A stretch of 64,000 bases of DNA from NCBI GenBank assembly GCA_004010275.1, contig RBWT01000010.1:1-64000 (forward strand). Direction: 5' to 3'. The notes beneath the pieces are model-generated. The model did no database searches, was not told where the DNA came from, and worked only from the letters and a program-made list of their open reading frames with translations. The number at the start of each line of letters is the position of its first letter. The first letter of the stretch is position 1. This document shows positions 17,202 through 27,298 of this stretch, one piece after another. Both the position numbers and the translations under genes were made by a program. Origin of the DNA: Streptomyces huasconensis. Lineage in GTDB: Bacteria > Actinomycetota > Actinomycetes > Streptomycetales > Streptomycetaceae.

Positions 17202-17270
17202 GGTCAGATGTACGGAGGGTCAGATGCGCGGCGGGTCAGACGTACGGCCCGTCAGACGCGCGGCCGGTCA
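17202..17270. repeat. 16-base tandem repeat, four and a third copies
   Basis: Units GGTCAGATGTACGGAG (17202), GGTCAGATGCGCGGCG (17218), GGTCAGACGTACGGCC (17234) and CGTCAGACGCGCGGCC (17250), then a partial GGTCA whose TCA is the minus-strand stop codon of the dehydrogenase gene. The period is exactly 16. Because 16 is not a multiple of three and every unit holds TGA on the minus strand, the array places stop codons in all three leftward frames. Confidence 0.85.
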
Positions 17271-18454
17271 CGGCCGGAGGAGCGTCTTGATCATGTTGTC
17301 CTCCTTCGCCTGGAACGTCGCGTACGCCTTCGGACCCTCCTCCAAGGAGAGGTGGTGGGTGGCGAAGCCGTCGACGCCGAGCGGGTCGTCGTCGGTCAGC
17401 AGCGGCAGGATGTCGTCGACCCAGCGCTTGACGTTGGCCTGGCCCATGCGCAGCTGGAGCTGCTTGTCGAACATGGTCAGGAGCGGCATCGGGTCGGCAG
17501 CGCCGCCGTACACCCCGGAGAGGGAGATCGTGCCGCCCCGGCGCACGATGTCGATCGCCGCGTACAGCGCGCCCAGGCGGTCGACGCCCGCCTTCTCCAT
17601 GACCTTCGCGCCGATGGCGTCCGGCAGCATGCCCACGCCCCACTGCGCGGCCTTGACCAGGCGGCGCGCCGGTGCGCCTCCATGCCGACGGCGTCGATGA
17701 CGGCGTCCGTGCCGCGCCCCTTCGTCAGGTCGCGCACCGCGTCACCGAGGTCCTTGCCGTGGCGGCGCAGATCCAGGGCCTTGACGCCGTCCCGCGCCGC
17801 CCTGCTCAGCCGCTCGGGGACCAGGTCGACGCCCACCACCAGGCTCGCCCCGCGGTGCAGGGCGATACGGGCGGCCATCGCGCCGATCGGCCCGAGACCC
17901 AGCACCGTCACGGTGCCGCCGGGCGGGATGGCGGCGTACTCCACGGCCTGCCAGGCGGTGGGCAGGACATCGGAGAGGTACACGAACCGGTCGTCGGGCG
18001 GGCCCTCGGGGACCTTGATCGGCAGGGTGTTGCCGAACGGCACCCGCAGCAGCTCCGCCTGACCGCCGGGCACCTGCCCGTACAGCTTGGTGTAGCCGAA
18101 GAGCGAGGCACCCGTGCCCTGGTCGCGGTTCTGCGTCGTCTCGCACTGGGAGTGCAGACCGGTGTCGCACATGAAGCAGTCGCCGCACGACACGTTGAAC
18201 GGCACCACGACCCGGTCGCCCACGGCCAGCTCCGTCACCCCGGGACCGATCTCCTCGACGATGCCCATGGGCTCGTGGCCGAGGATGTCACCGGCGTCCA
18301 GATACGGGCCCATCACCTCGTACAGGTGCAGGTCCGATCCGCAGATGCCGGTGGAGGTGACGCGGACGATGATGTCGGTCGGCTCCTTCAGCACCGGGTC
18401 CGGTACGGTCTCGACCCGCACGTCGCGCCTGCCGTGCCACGTCAGTGCCCGCAT
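17268..18454 (-). CDS. Zinc-dependent alcohol/formaldehyde dehydrogenase (one frameshift)
   Basis: About 395 residues, medium-chain dehydrogenase of the glutathione-independent formaldehyde dehydrogenase type: MRALTWHGRRDVRVETVPDP, catalytic-zinc ligands in STGICGSDLHLYE and LGHEPMGIVEEIGPG, a four-cysteine structural-zinc loop SCGDCFMCDTGLHSQC, coenzyme motif VLGLGPIGAMAARIA, and the extended loop after NRDQGTGASLFGYTKLYG that marks this branch. One break near 17660 separates the last 122 residues. AAGGAGAGAGTC precedes the ATG at 18454. It may detoxify aldehydes; a link to formaldehyde released by the sarcosine oxidase encoded 1 kb away is attractive but is inference. The 243 bases upstream hold nothing I recognise. 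Confidence 0.85.
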
Positions 18455-18697
18455 GACTCTCTCCTTGTGGCAACTGGTGATGAATGGATGGGGACCAAGA
18501 GGTTCCGGTGCGCGGGTTCCCCGGGCCGGAGGCGTCATGCGAGAACGGCCGGTGGCGTCGTACGAGAACGACGGGAACGAACCGCGGCGACGCGACGCGC
18601 GTACTTCGTCGTCCAGCAAACCCGCAGCCGCGCCGCCCTGCCAACAGCAGAGGGGCGTTCGGGTGCCAGGCGCCGCTCCACAGCCGTGAGACGGCGG

Positions 18698-19381
18698 TCA
18701 GATGACGCCGCGGATCGCCGCCTCGAAGCCTTCCACGTGGTTCGCCGCGAGAGCCCTGGCCTTCTCCGCGTCGCGGTCGATGACGGCGCGCAGCAGCGGC
18801 CCGTGCTCGTGGACGTGGCCCGCCAGTCCCGGCAGGCGGTCGAGGAACAGGCACCAGATCCGTGTGGCCAGGTTGTCGTACCTGATCAAGGTGTCTTCGA
18901 GGTAGGGGTTGCGGGTCGCGGCGTAGATCGCCCGGTGCAGGGTCATGTCCAGCCGGATCAGGTCGCTCTCGCCGCCGGACGCCTCGGCGAGCCGTTCCAG
19001 CAACCGGCTGAGCCCGGCGCGGTCGTCCTCGCCGGCCCGCTCGGCGGCCAGGGCGGCGGCGAGGGGCTCCAGTTGCAGACGTACCTCCGACAGATGGCGG
19101 AGATCGGCGATCTGCACCTCGGCGGCGAACGTGCCGCGCCGGGGGTAGGAGACGATGAGGCGTTCGTGCTCCAGCCTCTTGAGCGCCTCGCGGACCGGGG
19201 TGCGCCCGAAGCCGAGTTCGGCGGCGATCCGCTCGTCGTTGAGGGGCTCCCCGGGGCGGATGCGGAGGGTCACGAGGCGGTCCGCGAGGGAGCGGTAGGC
19301 CTGGTCGGCCAGCGTGCCCCGGCCCTGGCCGGCAGAGCTTTGACGGGCAGAGCCCTGGCCGGCAGCTGTGGAAGAGGTCAC
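18698..19381 (-). CDS. GntR regulator (FCD type), probable sarcosine-oxidase operon regulator
   Basis: A 227-residue FadR-subfamily regulator: winged helix at about 25-90 (ADQAYRSLADRLVTLRIRPG, FGRTPVREALKRLEHERLIV), then an FCD domain (RLDMTLHRAIYAATRNPYLE, HVHEHGPLLRAVIDRDAEKA). The GTG at 19381 is preferred because GGGAGGG lies ahead of it; the frame is open up to 19432. It is divergent from soxB, and the region between contains TTGATATATCA and a triple direct repeat, so it most likely controls the sarcosine oxidase genes. Effector unknown; glycine, sarcosine or a related amine would fit the neighbourhood. Confidence 0.88.
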   Translation of the reverse strand: MTSSTAAGQGSARQSSAGQGRGTLADQAYRSLADRLVTLRIRPGEPLNDERIAAELGFGRTPVREALKRLEHERLIVSYPRRGTFAAEVQIADLRHLSEVRLQLEPLAAALAAERAGEDDRAGLSRLLERLAEASGGESDLIRLDMTLHRAIYAATRNPYLEDTLIRYDNLATRIWCLFLDRLPGLAGHVHEHGPLLRAVIDRDAEKARALAANHVEGFEAAIRGVI

Positions 19382-19439
19382 CGCGCATCCCTCCCTTGAC
19401 GCCGCCCGATCCGCCCTCCTAGCGTAGCGCAACAGCAGG

Positions 19440-19500
19440 TTGATATATCAGTCGTTCATCAGGCTTGTGGTTCATCAGGCTTGGTGGTTCATCAGGCTCA
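19440..19500. promoter_or_regulatory. TTGATATATCA element and triple GTTCATCAGGCT repeat before soxB
   Basis: TTGATATATCA (19440-19450) contains a ten-base palindrome of the AT-rich kind bound by FCD-type GntR proteins. Immediately downstream GTTCATCAGGCT occurs three times, at 19454, 19470 and 19487, spaced 16 and 17 bases, the last ending 36 bases before the soxB start. Together they lie between the divergent GntR and sox genes and are the likely control region. Confidence 0.65.
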
Positions 19501-19535
19501 GCCGTCCCTCAGACCCCGGTCCGGAGGTCGCCGGT

Positions 19536-20779
19536 ATGCACCCGTACGACAACGCTGCCGCCACGCCCGGCGACGTCCTGCCAGGCCCGCCCGACTTCCT
19601 GTGGCGCAACCCCGACCCCAAGCCGTCCTACGACGTCGTCATCGTCGGCGGCGGCGGGCACGGCCTGGCCACCGCCTACTACCTGGCCAGGAACCACGGC
19701 ATCACCGGCATCGCGGTCCTGGAGAAGGGCTGGCTCGCGGGCGGCAACATGGCCCGCAACACCGCCATCATCCGCTCCAACTACCTCTGGGACGAGAGCT
19801 GCGGCATCTACGAGCACGCGCTGAAGCTGTGGGAGACCCTCGAAGAGGACCTCGGCCACCCCGTCCTCTTCAGCCGGCGCGGGGTCCTCAACCTCGCCCA
19901 CACCCCGCAGGACATCCGCGACAGCAAGCGCCGCGTCCACGCCAACCGGCTCAACGGCATCGACGCCGAGTGGCTGGAGCCGGCCGAGGTCGCCGAGATC
20001 TGCCCGATCGTCAACAACTCGCCCGACGCGCGCCATCCGGTGCTCGGCGCCACCTACCAGCGGGCGGCATCGCCAAGCACGACTACGTCGCCTGGGGGTT
20101 CGCGCGCAGGGCCGACGCGTACGGCATCGACCTGATCCAGGACTGCGCGGTCACCGGGATCGACATCCAGGGCGGGCGCGTGACCGGCGTGCGCACCACC
20201 CGTGGCCGCATCGCCGCCGGGAAGGTCGCCCTCGCCGCCGCGGGACACTCCTCCGTACTCGCCTCCATGGCCGGCCTGCGCCTGCCCCTGCAGAGCCACC
20301 CGTTGCAGGCGCTGGTCTCCGAACTCCTCGAACCGGTGCACCCGACCGTGGTGATGTCGAACGCCGTGCACGTGTACGTCTCCCAGGCCCACAAGGGCGA
20401 GCTGGTCATGGGCGCCGGCATCGACAGTTACAACGGATACGGGCAGCGCGGCGCCTTCCACATCCTCGAACGCCAGATGGCCGCCGCGCTGGAGCTGTTC
20501 CCCGTCTTCGCCCGCGCCCACCTGCTGCGCACCTGGGCCGGCACCGTCGACGTCACCCCGGACGCCTCGCCCATCGTCGGACTCACACCCGTCGAGAACC
20601 TCTACCTCAACTGCGGCTGGGGAACGGGCGGTTTCAAGGCCACGCCGGGCGTCGGCTGGTGCTATGCGCACACCATCGCCACCGGCGCACCCCACCCCTA
20701 CAACGCGCCCTTCACCCTCGACCGCTTCACCACCGGCGCCCTGGTCGACGAGCACGGCGCCGCCGCCGTCGCCCACTGA
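19536..20779 (+). CDS. soxB: Sarcosine oxidase beta subunit (one frameshift)
   Basis: About 414 residues. This flavoprotein subunit of heterotetrameric sarcosine oxidase carries the FAD and covalent FMN and oxidises N-methylglycine. Visible are the dinucleotide motif [40 protein letters not shown], the middle substrate domain, and the C-terminal [20 protein letters not shown]. One break near 20062 (between GATYQ and [15 protein letters not shown]). GGAGG lies ten bases before the ATG at 19536. It heads soxBDAG, the usual order, and is presumably controlled by the divergent GntR. The product formaldehyde passes to tetrahydrofolate. Confidence 0.93.
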
Positions 20780-20817
20780 AAGCCCACCGAACGCCCGCTC
20801 CGGCCAAGGAGGTTCCC

Positions 20818-21105
20818 GTGCAGCTCATCACCTGCCCCTGGTGCGGTGAGCGCGAGGAGATCGAGTTCCGCTACGGAGGGCAGGCACACGTGGCCTACCC
20901 CGAGGACCCGTACGCGCTCGACGACGAGCAGTGGGCCCAGTACGTCTTCTTCCGCGACAACCCCAAGGGCCCGTTCGCCGAGCGCTGGGTGCACGCGGCC
21001 GGCTGCCGGCGCTGGTTCAACGCCGTACGCGACACCGCCACCCACGCGTTCCTCGCCGTGTACGACGTCCGCGACCGGCGACCTCACACGGAGACCAGCC
21101 GATGA
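20818..21105 (+). CDS. soxD: Sarcosine oxidase delta subunit
   Basis: A 95-residue zinc protein of the heterotetrameric oxidase. The ligands are visible: ITCPWCGEREEIEFRYGGQA with a CxxC pair, a histidine in GGQAH, and the later cysteine in WVHAAGCRRWFNAVRDT. The GTG at 20818 follows AAGGAGG at ideal spacing, 38 bases after soxB. Its stop overlaps the soxA start as ATGA, so the two are coupled. Length and sequence agree fully with the family and no frameshift is needed. Confidence 0.94.
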   Translation: MQLITCPWCGEREEIEFRYGGQAHVAYPEDPYALDDEQWAQYVFFRDNPKGPFAERWVHAAGCRRWFNAVRDTATHAFLAVYDVRDRRPHTETSR

Positions 21106-23962
21106 CCACCGCGTTCCGTGCTCACGGCCACGGTCACATCGACCGCGCCACCACGCTCTCCTTCGTCTTCGACGGCACCGCCTGCACCGGGCACCCCGGC
21201 GACACCCTCGCCTCCGCCCTGCTCGCCAACGGCGTGCACCACGTGGCCGACAGCATCACGTACGGACGTCCGCGCGGCGTCCTGGCCGCCGGAGCCGAGG
21301 AGCCCAACGCGCTCGTGCAGATCGAGGCCCCCTTCCCCGAGCCCATGCTGACGGCCACCACCGTGGAGCTGTACGACGGCCTGGTCGCCCGGGGCCTGTC
21401 CGGCCGGGGCCGCCTCGGCGGCACCCCCCGACCCGGCCCGCCACGACACCCTGCACGCCCACTGCGGACGTCCTGGTCGACGGCGTGGGCCCGGCCGGGC
21501 TCACCGCCACGCTGACCGCCGCCCGGTCCGGTGCCCGCGTCATCCTCGTCGACGAACTCCCGCGCCCCGGCGGCTCGTTGCTCGGCACCCAGGAACTGCT
21601 GGACGGCAGGGCCGCGACCGAGTGGGTCAGCGAGGTCGTCACGGAACTCGGCGCCTGCGCCGACGTACAGGTCCTCCCGCGCACCACGGCCTTCGGCCAC
21701 TACGACGACGGACTCGTCCTCGCCCTGGAGAAGCGCACCAACCACCTCGGCGCGGCGGCGCCGCCCACGTCTCGCGGCAGCGGATCTGGCGCATCCGCGC
21801 CCGCCAGGTCGTGTACGCCACCGGCGCCTACGAGCGTCCGGTCGCCTTCGACGACAACGACCGCCCCGGCATCATGCTGGCCGGCGCGGCACGCACCTAC
21901 CTCAACCGCTTCGGCGTGCTGCCCGGTTTGCGGGCCGTCGTCTTCACCACGAACGACAGCGCCTACCCGGTGGCGCTCGAACTCGCCGCCGCGGGCGTTC
22001 GGATCGCCGCGGTGGCCGACGCCCGCGTGGACGTGCCGACGCACTGGCGCGCCGCGTGCGACGAGCGGGGCATCGAGCTGTGCGCGGGGCACGTCGTCAC
22101 CGGAACCAGCGGCATCACACGTATCTCCCGCGCCCACCTCGCGCCCTTCGGCCAGGGGCGCCCAGGCCGACGCCAGGGCGTCGACTGCGACCTGCTGCTG
22201 GTCTCCGGGGGCTGGAACCCCGCGGTGTCCCTCTTCAGCCAGGCGGGCGGCGCACTGCGCCACGACGCCGGAACCGGTGCCTTCGTGCCCTCGCCGCGCT
22301 CGACACGGTCGTACGGCGGGATCGGCCGCCGGGACGCCCACACTGGCGGGCTGCCTCGCCGACGGCACCGAAGCCGCCCGGCAGGCTCTGGCGGCCCTCG
22401 GCAGGACGGGCCGGGCGGTCGCCCTGCCGAGCACGGGCCCGCTGCCGGAAGGAGCGCCGGGCCGGGTGCTGTGGCGTGTCCCGAGCCCGCGCGACGGGCG
22501 GGACGGCTCGCACCAGTTCGTCGACCTGCAACGCGACGCCCTCGTCTCCGACATCCTGCGGGCGGTCGGGGCGGGGCTGCGCTCGATGGAACACGTCAAG
22601 CGGTACACCACCATCGGCACCGCGCACGACCAGGGCCGCACGTCGGGTGTGATGGCGTCGGGCATCGTCGCCGAGGCGCTCGGGGTGGACATCGCCGACC
22701 TCGGCACGACGCGCCCGCGTCCGCCCGCCGTGCCGGTGGCCTTCGCCGCCCTCGCGGGCCGCAACCGGGGGGAGCTGTTCGACCCGGTACGGGTGACCGC
22801 GCTGCACCCCTGGCATGTCGAGCACGGCGCCCTGTTCGAGAACGTCGGCCAGTGGAAGCGCCCCTGGTACTACCCGCGGGCGGACGAGATGATGGAGGAC
22901 GCGGTGCTGCGCGAGTGCCGGGCCGCCCGCACGGGCGTCGCCATGATGGACGGCTCCACGCTCGGCAAGATCAACGTCCAGGGCCCGGACGCGGGCGTCC
23001 TCCTCGACCGCCTCTACACGAACATGATGAGCACGCTCAAGGTCGGCCGCGTCCGGTACGGCGTGATGTGCGGCGTCGACGGCATGGTCCTGGACGACGG
23101 CACCGTGCTCCGGGCCGCCGAACGGGAGTTCCTGCTGACCACGACCACCGGCAACGCCGCCAAGGTCCTGGAGTGGATGGAGGAGTGGCTCCAGACGGAG
23201 TGGCCCGACCTGCGCGTCCACCTCACCTCCGTCACCGAGCACTGGGCGACCATCCCCCTGGTCGGCCCGCGCTCCCGCGACGTACTGGCCCTGGTCGCTC
23301 CCGGCCTGGACACCGGCAAGGACGCCTTCCCGTTCATGTCCTGGCGCGACACCGCCGTCTCCGGCGTCCCGGCGCGCGTGTGCCGCATCAGCTTCTCCGG
23401 CGAACTCGCCTACGAGATCAACGTCCCCGCCTGGTACGGCATCACCGTATGGCAGGCCCTGTACGACGCGGGCGCCCCCTACGGCATCACCCCGTACGGC
23501 ACCGAGGCCATGCACGTGCTGCGCGCGGAGAAGGGATACCCCGTCATCGGGCAGGACACCGACGGCACCGTCACCCCGCAGGACCTGGGGATGTCGTGGG
23601 CCGTGTCCAAGAAGAAGCCCGACTTCATCGGCAAGCGGTCTTTCTCTCGTCAGGAGAACCGGCGCGGCGACCGCAAGCAACTAGTCGGCCTGCTCCCGGC
23701 CGACGAGCGGGTCCTGCTGCCCGAAGGCGCCCAGATCATCGCCACCAGTGGCATCCCGGAGCCGCCGGTCCCCATGCTCGGCCACGTCACCTCCAGCTAC
23801 CGCAGCGACGCCTTGCGGCGGACGTTCGCGCTGGCCCTGGTGCGCGCCGGAACCGAACGCATCGGTGAGACGCTCTACGTGCCGCTGGACGGCCGTACCG
23901 TCCCGGTGACCGTCACCGATCCTGTGCTCTTCGACAAGGAGGGGACTCGCCGTGACGGTTGA
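21102..23962 (+). CDS. soxA: Sarcosine oxidase alpha subunit (about four frameshifts)
   Basis: About 953 residues, normal for SoxA. In order: an N-terminal ferredoxin-like domain (SFVFDGTACTGHPGDTLASA), an FAD/NAD domain (DVLVDGVGPAGLTATLTAAR, ARQVVYATGAYERPVAFDDN), then a C-terminal aminomethyltransferase-fold domain that binds tetrahydrofolate (MMDGSTLGKINVQGPDAGVL, ISFSGELAYEINVPAWYGIT, AEKGYPVIGQDTDGTVTPQD). It passes the one-carbon unit from sarcosine to folate. Breaks lie near 21420, 21760, 22155 and 22300; everything after 22320 is intact. It starts inside the soxD stop and overlaps soxG by 11 bases. Confidence 0.92.
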
Positions 23963-24585
23963 GACGCCCACCCCCACGCCCGCCCCCGAGTCGACGCCCA
24001 CGCGCCGCAGTCCGCTCGCCGACTGGCAGGACAGCTTGGCACGGCTGCCCGCAGGCCTGCGGGTGACGGAACTGCCCTTCCTGACCCAGCTCACCCTGCG
24101 GGCACAGCCGGGCGGCCCGGCGGCGAAGGCCGTCGAGAGCGTCCTGGGCATCACGCTGCCGGGCCCGGTGAGCGCCCACTTGTCCGGCGATGTCGATGTC
24201 GAGGCGCTGTGGATGGGTCCGGACGAATGGCTGCTGGTCGCTCCCGACGGCTCGCGGCACGACCTCCTCACCCGGCTGCGGTCGGCGGTCGGCGAGGAGT
24301 TCGCCACCGTCACCGATGTCTCGGCGCAGCGCACCACGCTGGCGCTGTCCGGGCGGCTGGTGCGCACGGTCCTGGCCCACGGCTGCGCCGTCGATCTCGA
24401 CCCGCGGGTCACACCCGTCGGCTCGTGCCTGAACACCCTGCTGGCCCAGGCCCCGGTCACCCTGGTGGTGCGGGACGCCGCCGCCACCGACGTCCGGCTG
24501 CTGGTCCGCTCCTCCTTCGCCTCCTACCTCGCCGCGGCTCGTCGACGCCTGCACGGAGTACGGGGCGGGCGGCGGATGCGGATGA
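23952..24585 (+). CDS. soxG: Sarcosine oxidase gamma subunit (one frameshift)
   Basis: About 210 residues. Family landmarks are LPAGLRVTELPFLTQLTLRA, VDVEALWMGPDEWLLVAPDG and DVSAQRTTLALSGRLVRTVL, ending RLLVRSSFASYLAA. Past about 24540 the original frame turns into basic nonsense; shifting by one gives LVDACTEYGAGGGCG and the TGA at 24583-24585, a typical SoxG end, so I place the stop there. The GTG at 23952 follows AAGGAGGGG and lies inside the soxA end. The subunit completes the oxidase interface. The operon then meets a convergent transporter gene 22 bases later. Confidence 0.88.
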
Positions 24586-24607
24586 CGGCTCACCGAGGCA
24601 GCGGATC

Positions 24608-26017
24608 TCAGACGGTGTCCGTGCCGACGGCCTCCGGCTCGGGCCGGCGCGTGCGGCCGGGGGAGGCGGCGGCCGTCGTGGCGGTGAGGTCCCGGCCGCG
24701 GGTCTCCCTGGCGAGGGCGACGGTGACGGTGGTGACGACCGCGGCCAGGCAGAGGTACAGGGCGACGGGGGTGGCGGAGCCGTACTCCTTGAGGAGTTCG
24801 ACCGCGATGATCGGTGCCAGCGCGCCCGCGACGATCGAGGCGAGCTGGGAGCCCATCGACGCGCCGGAGTAGCGGACCTTGGTGTCGAACAGTTCCGAGA
24901 TGAAGGCGGCCTGCGGGCCGTACATCGCGCCGTGCAGCAGCAACCCGACCGTCACCGCGAGGGTGATCACGGCGAACGACTTCGAGTCGAGCAGGGCGAA
25001 GAAGGCGAAGGCCCACAGCGCCATGCCGACCGAGCCGATCAGGGTGACCGGCCTGCGGCCGACGCGGTCGGAGAGCGCGCCCCACAGGGGGATGGTGACG
25101 AAGTGGACCGCCGAGGCGATCAGTACGGCGTTCAGCGCGGTGCTCTTGGGGAGTTCGAGGTGGTTGGTGACATAGACGAGGAGGAAGGCGGTGAGGACGT
25201 AGTAGGAGATGTTCTCGCCGAACCGGGTGCCGATGGCGGTGAGGACCTCCCGCCAGCTGCGCCGGAACACCTCGATCACCGGGGCCTCCTCCTTGACGCC
25301 GCGGGCGGCGTCGGCCCGCGCCTCGGCCTGGGCGGCGAGGAAGACGGGCGACTCGGAGACGGAGACGCGGATGTACAGGCCGAGCAGCACCAGGACACCG
25401 GAGAGCAGGAACGGGACGCGCCAGCCCCACGCCAGGAACGCCTCCTCCGACTGCACGGCGGCGAGCAGCGCGAGGACACCGGTGGCCAGGAGGTTGCCGC
25501 CCGGGGCCCCGGCCTGCGGCCACGACGCCCAGAAGCCACGCCGCTCGTCGCCGCCGTGCTCGGAGACGATGAGCACCGCGCCGCCCCACTCGCCGCCCAG
25601 CGCGAAGCCCTGGACGAGGCGCAGCACGGTGAGCAGGATCGGCGCGCCCACGCCGAGCGTCTCGTACGTGGGCAGCAGACCCATGGCGAAGGTGGCGCCC
25701 CCCATCATGAGCAGGCTGACGACGAGCAGCTTCTTACGGCCGATCTTGTCGCCGAAGTGCCCGAAGACCACACCGCCCAGCGGCCGGGCGGCGAACCCGA
25801 TCGCGTACGTGATGAAGGCGATCAGGGTGCCCACGAGCGGGTCGGCGGTGGGGAAGAAGAGGGTGTTGAACACCAGGGCGGCGGCGGAGCCGTAGAGGAA
25901 GAAGTCGTACCACTCGATGGTGGTGCCGATCAGGCTCGCGCTGACGATGCGGGCGACGTCCGGTGAGCGGCCGGGGGCGGCGGGACCGGTGGCCGGTGCG
26001 TCGGACACTGGTGTCAC
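24608..26017 (-). CDS. MHS-family metabolite:proton symporter, probable 3-hydroxybutyrate importer
   Basis: A 469-residue twelve-helix major facilitator of the metabolite:H+ symporter family (relatives of ShiA, ProP and KgtP): ASLIGTTIEWYDFFLYGSAA, ARPLGGVVFGHFGDKIGRKK, VLRLVQGFALGGEWGGAVLI, WGALSDRVGRRPVTLIGSVG, MYGPQAAFISELFDTKVRYS. The frame is intact. The GTG at 26017 overlaps the upstream dehydrogenase stop as GTGA, which decides the start. Coupling to a 3-hydroxybutyrate dehydrogenase and divergence from a secreted PHB depolymerase suggest that it takes up hydroxybutyrate; the family also carries dicarboxylates and aromatic acids, so the substrate is inference. Confidence 0.9.
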   Translation of the reverse strand: MTPVSDAPATGPAAPGRSPDVARIVSASLIGTTIEWYDFFLYGSAAALVFNTLFFPTADPLVGTLIAFITYAIGFAARPLGGVVFGHFGDKIGRKKLLVVSLLMMGGATFAMGLLPTYETLGVGAPILLTVLRLVQGFALGGEWGGAVLIVSEHGGDERRGFWASWPQAGAPGGNLLATGVLALLAAVQSEEAFLAWGWRVPFLLSGVLVLLGLYIRVSVSESPVFLAAQAEARADAARGVKEEAPVIEVFRRSWREVLTAIGTRFGENISYYVLTAFLLVYVTNHLELPKSTALNAVLIASAVHFVTIPLWGALSDRVGRRPVTLIGSVGMALWAFAFFALLDSKSFAVITLAVTVGLLLHGAMYGPQAAFISELFDTKVRYSGASMGSQLASIVAGALAPIIAVELLKEYGSATPVALYLCLAAVVTTVTVALARETRGRDLTATTAAASPGRTRRPEPEAVGTDTV

Positions 26018-26904
26018 CAGTTTCGGGTGCGGGGAGGGAGGGGGACGGGCGGGGACGTGTGCGGGGGGTGAAGTGCCGGGGCCCGGGGGCTCGAGTTGGC
26101 TCCCAGCCGCCGTCCAGGGGCAGGGACGTGCCGGTGATGTAGCTGGTGTGCGGCCCGCAGATCCACAGGACGGCGGCCGCCGACCTCTTCGGCTTCCAGG
26201 AGCCGCTTGACCGGGGCGCGGGAGAGCAGGACGTCGGAGAGGACGTCGTCGGCGCTGATGCCGTGGACCGCGGCCTGATCGTGGATCTGGCTCTCGACCA
26301 GAGGGGTGCGGACATAGCCGGGGCTCACGCAGTTGCTGGTCACGCCGTGCGGGGCGCCCTCGACCGCGGTGGCCTTGCTCAGGCCCTCCAGGGCGTGCTT
26401 CGCCGTGACGTAGGCGGATTTGTACGCGCTGGCGCGCACTCCGTGGACGCTGGAGATGTTGACCACCCGGCCCCAGCCCCCGGTGTACATGTGCGGCAGT
26501 ACGCGGCGGATCAGCAGAAACGGGGCGGTGACCATCACCTGCTGCATGAGGGCGAAGCGCTCCGGCGGGAACTCGGGGAGCGGGGCGACGTGCTGGAGTC
26601 CGGCGTTGTTGACGAGGATGTCGATGTCCTCGGGCAGCGCGTCGATCACGGCGGGGTCGGCCAGGTCGGCGACATGTGGCTTCCCTCCGATGGCGTCGGC
26701 GACCGCCGTGGCCTTCTCGGCGTCCAGGTCGACCACGTGGACCTCGGCGCCGGCCGCGGCGAGGGCGGCGGCGCACGCCAGGCCGATGCCGCTGCCGCCG
26801 CCGGTCACCAGTGCGGCGCGGCCCGACAGGTCCACACGGTGCGCGGCCGAGAGGGGCGAGGCGGCCGGCCTCGGCGCGTGCGGGGAGATGGGTTCGCTGG
26901 TCAT
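26014..26904 (-). CDS. 3-hydroxybutyrate dehydrogenase, SDR family (two compensating frameshifts)
   Basis: About 296 residues. It oxidises D-3-hydroxybutyrate to acetoacetate with NAD. Visible are VTGGGSGIGLACAAALAAAG, VDLDAEKATAVADAIGG, DILVNNAGLQHVAPLPEFPP (the QHV after the Asn-Asn-Ala-Gly motif is typical of this enzyme), the active-site VVNISSVHGVRASAYKSAYV with TAKHALEGLSKATA, and CVSPGYVRTPLVESQI. Near 26170 the frame must shift to read AAAVLWICGPHTSYITGTSL and PLDGGW, then shift back near 26110 to reach TGA 26014-26016, which overlaps the transporter start. The tail past DGGW is longer than usual. No clear ribosome binding site precedes the ATG at 26904. Confidence 0.83.
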   Translation of the reverse strand: MTSEPISPHAPRPAASPLSAAHRVDLSGRAALVTGGGSGIGLACAAALAAAGAEVHVVDLDAEKATAVADAIGGKPHVADLADPAVIDALPEDIDILVNNAGLQHVAPLPEFPPERFALMQQVMVTAPFLLIRRVLPHMYTGGWGRVVNISSVHGVRASAYKSAYVTAKHALEGLSKATAVEGAPHGVTSNCVSPGYVRTPLVESQIHDQAAVHGISADDVLSDVLLSRAPVKRLLEAEEVGGRRPVDLRAAHQLHHRHVPAPGRRLGANSSPRAPALHPPHTSPPVPLPPRTRNW

Positions 26905-27298
26905 GGCCGGAAACAGTAGGGTCGCCACGCTGGCTCTCCTATGGGGGCGGCCACCACAATGCCTCGCTCGCGAGTGGCGGGACGGCCCATGCCTGGCGGG
27001 CCCGAAGCGTCTGCGGACAGGTACGTCGCTGCGTCGCCGCGTCGGCGCCGGGCGGCCACAGCGGCCCGACTCACCGTCACCGTCCCCGTAACCCGTCCCG
27101 GTCCGGCTCGCCGATAGCACCCGTCCACCAGTGACACAACCCCTCCCGCGGCCACCCGGAGCCGGTCCGACTGTGGTGATCCCTGCCATGTCGCTCACAC
27201 CTGGCCGCCACCTACGGTTCCGGACACCCGACCACTTCCGGCCCCCACACACCGGCAGCGGTCCGGGCCCCCACAGTCGAGTCACCCGAGGAGCCGCC
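26905..27298. other. Divergent intergenic region between hydroxybutyrate dehydrogenase and PHB depolymerase
   Basis: These 394 bases separate two divergent genes of one predicted pathway and must hold both promoters. I see no ORF with a ribosome binding site, no strong -35/-10 pair and no long inverted repeat beyond the short CTCGCGAG near 26970. Confidence 0.5.
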
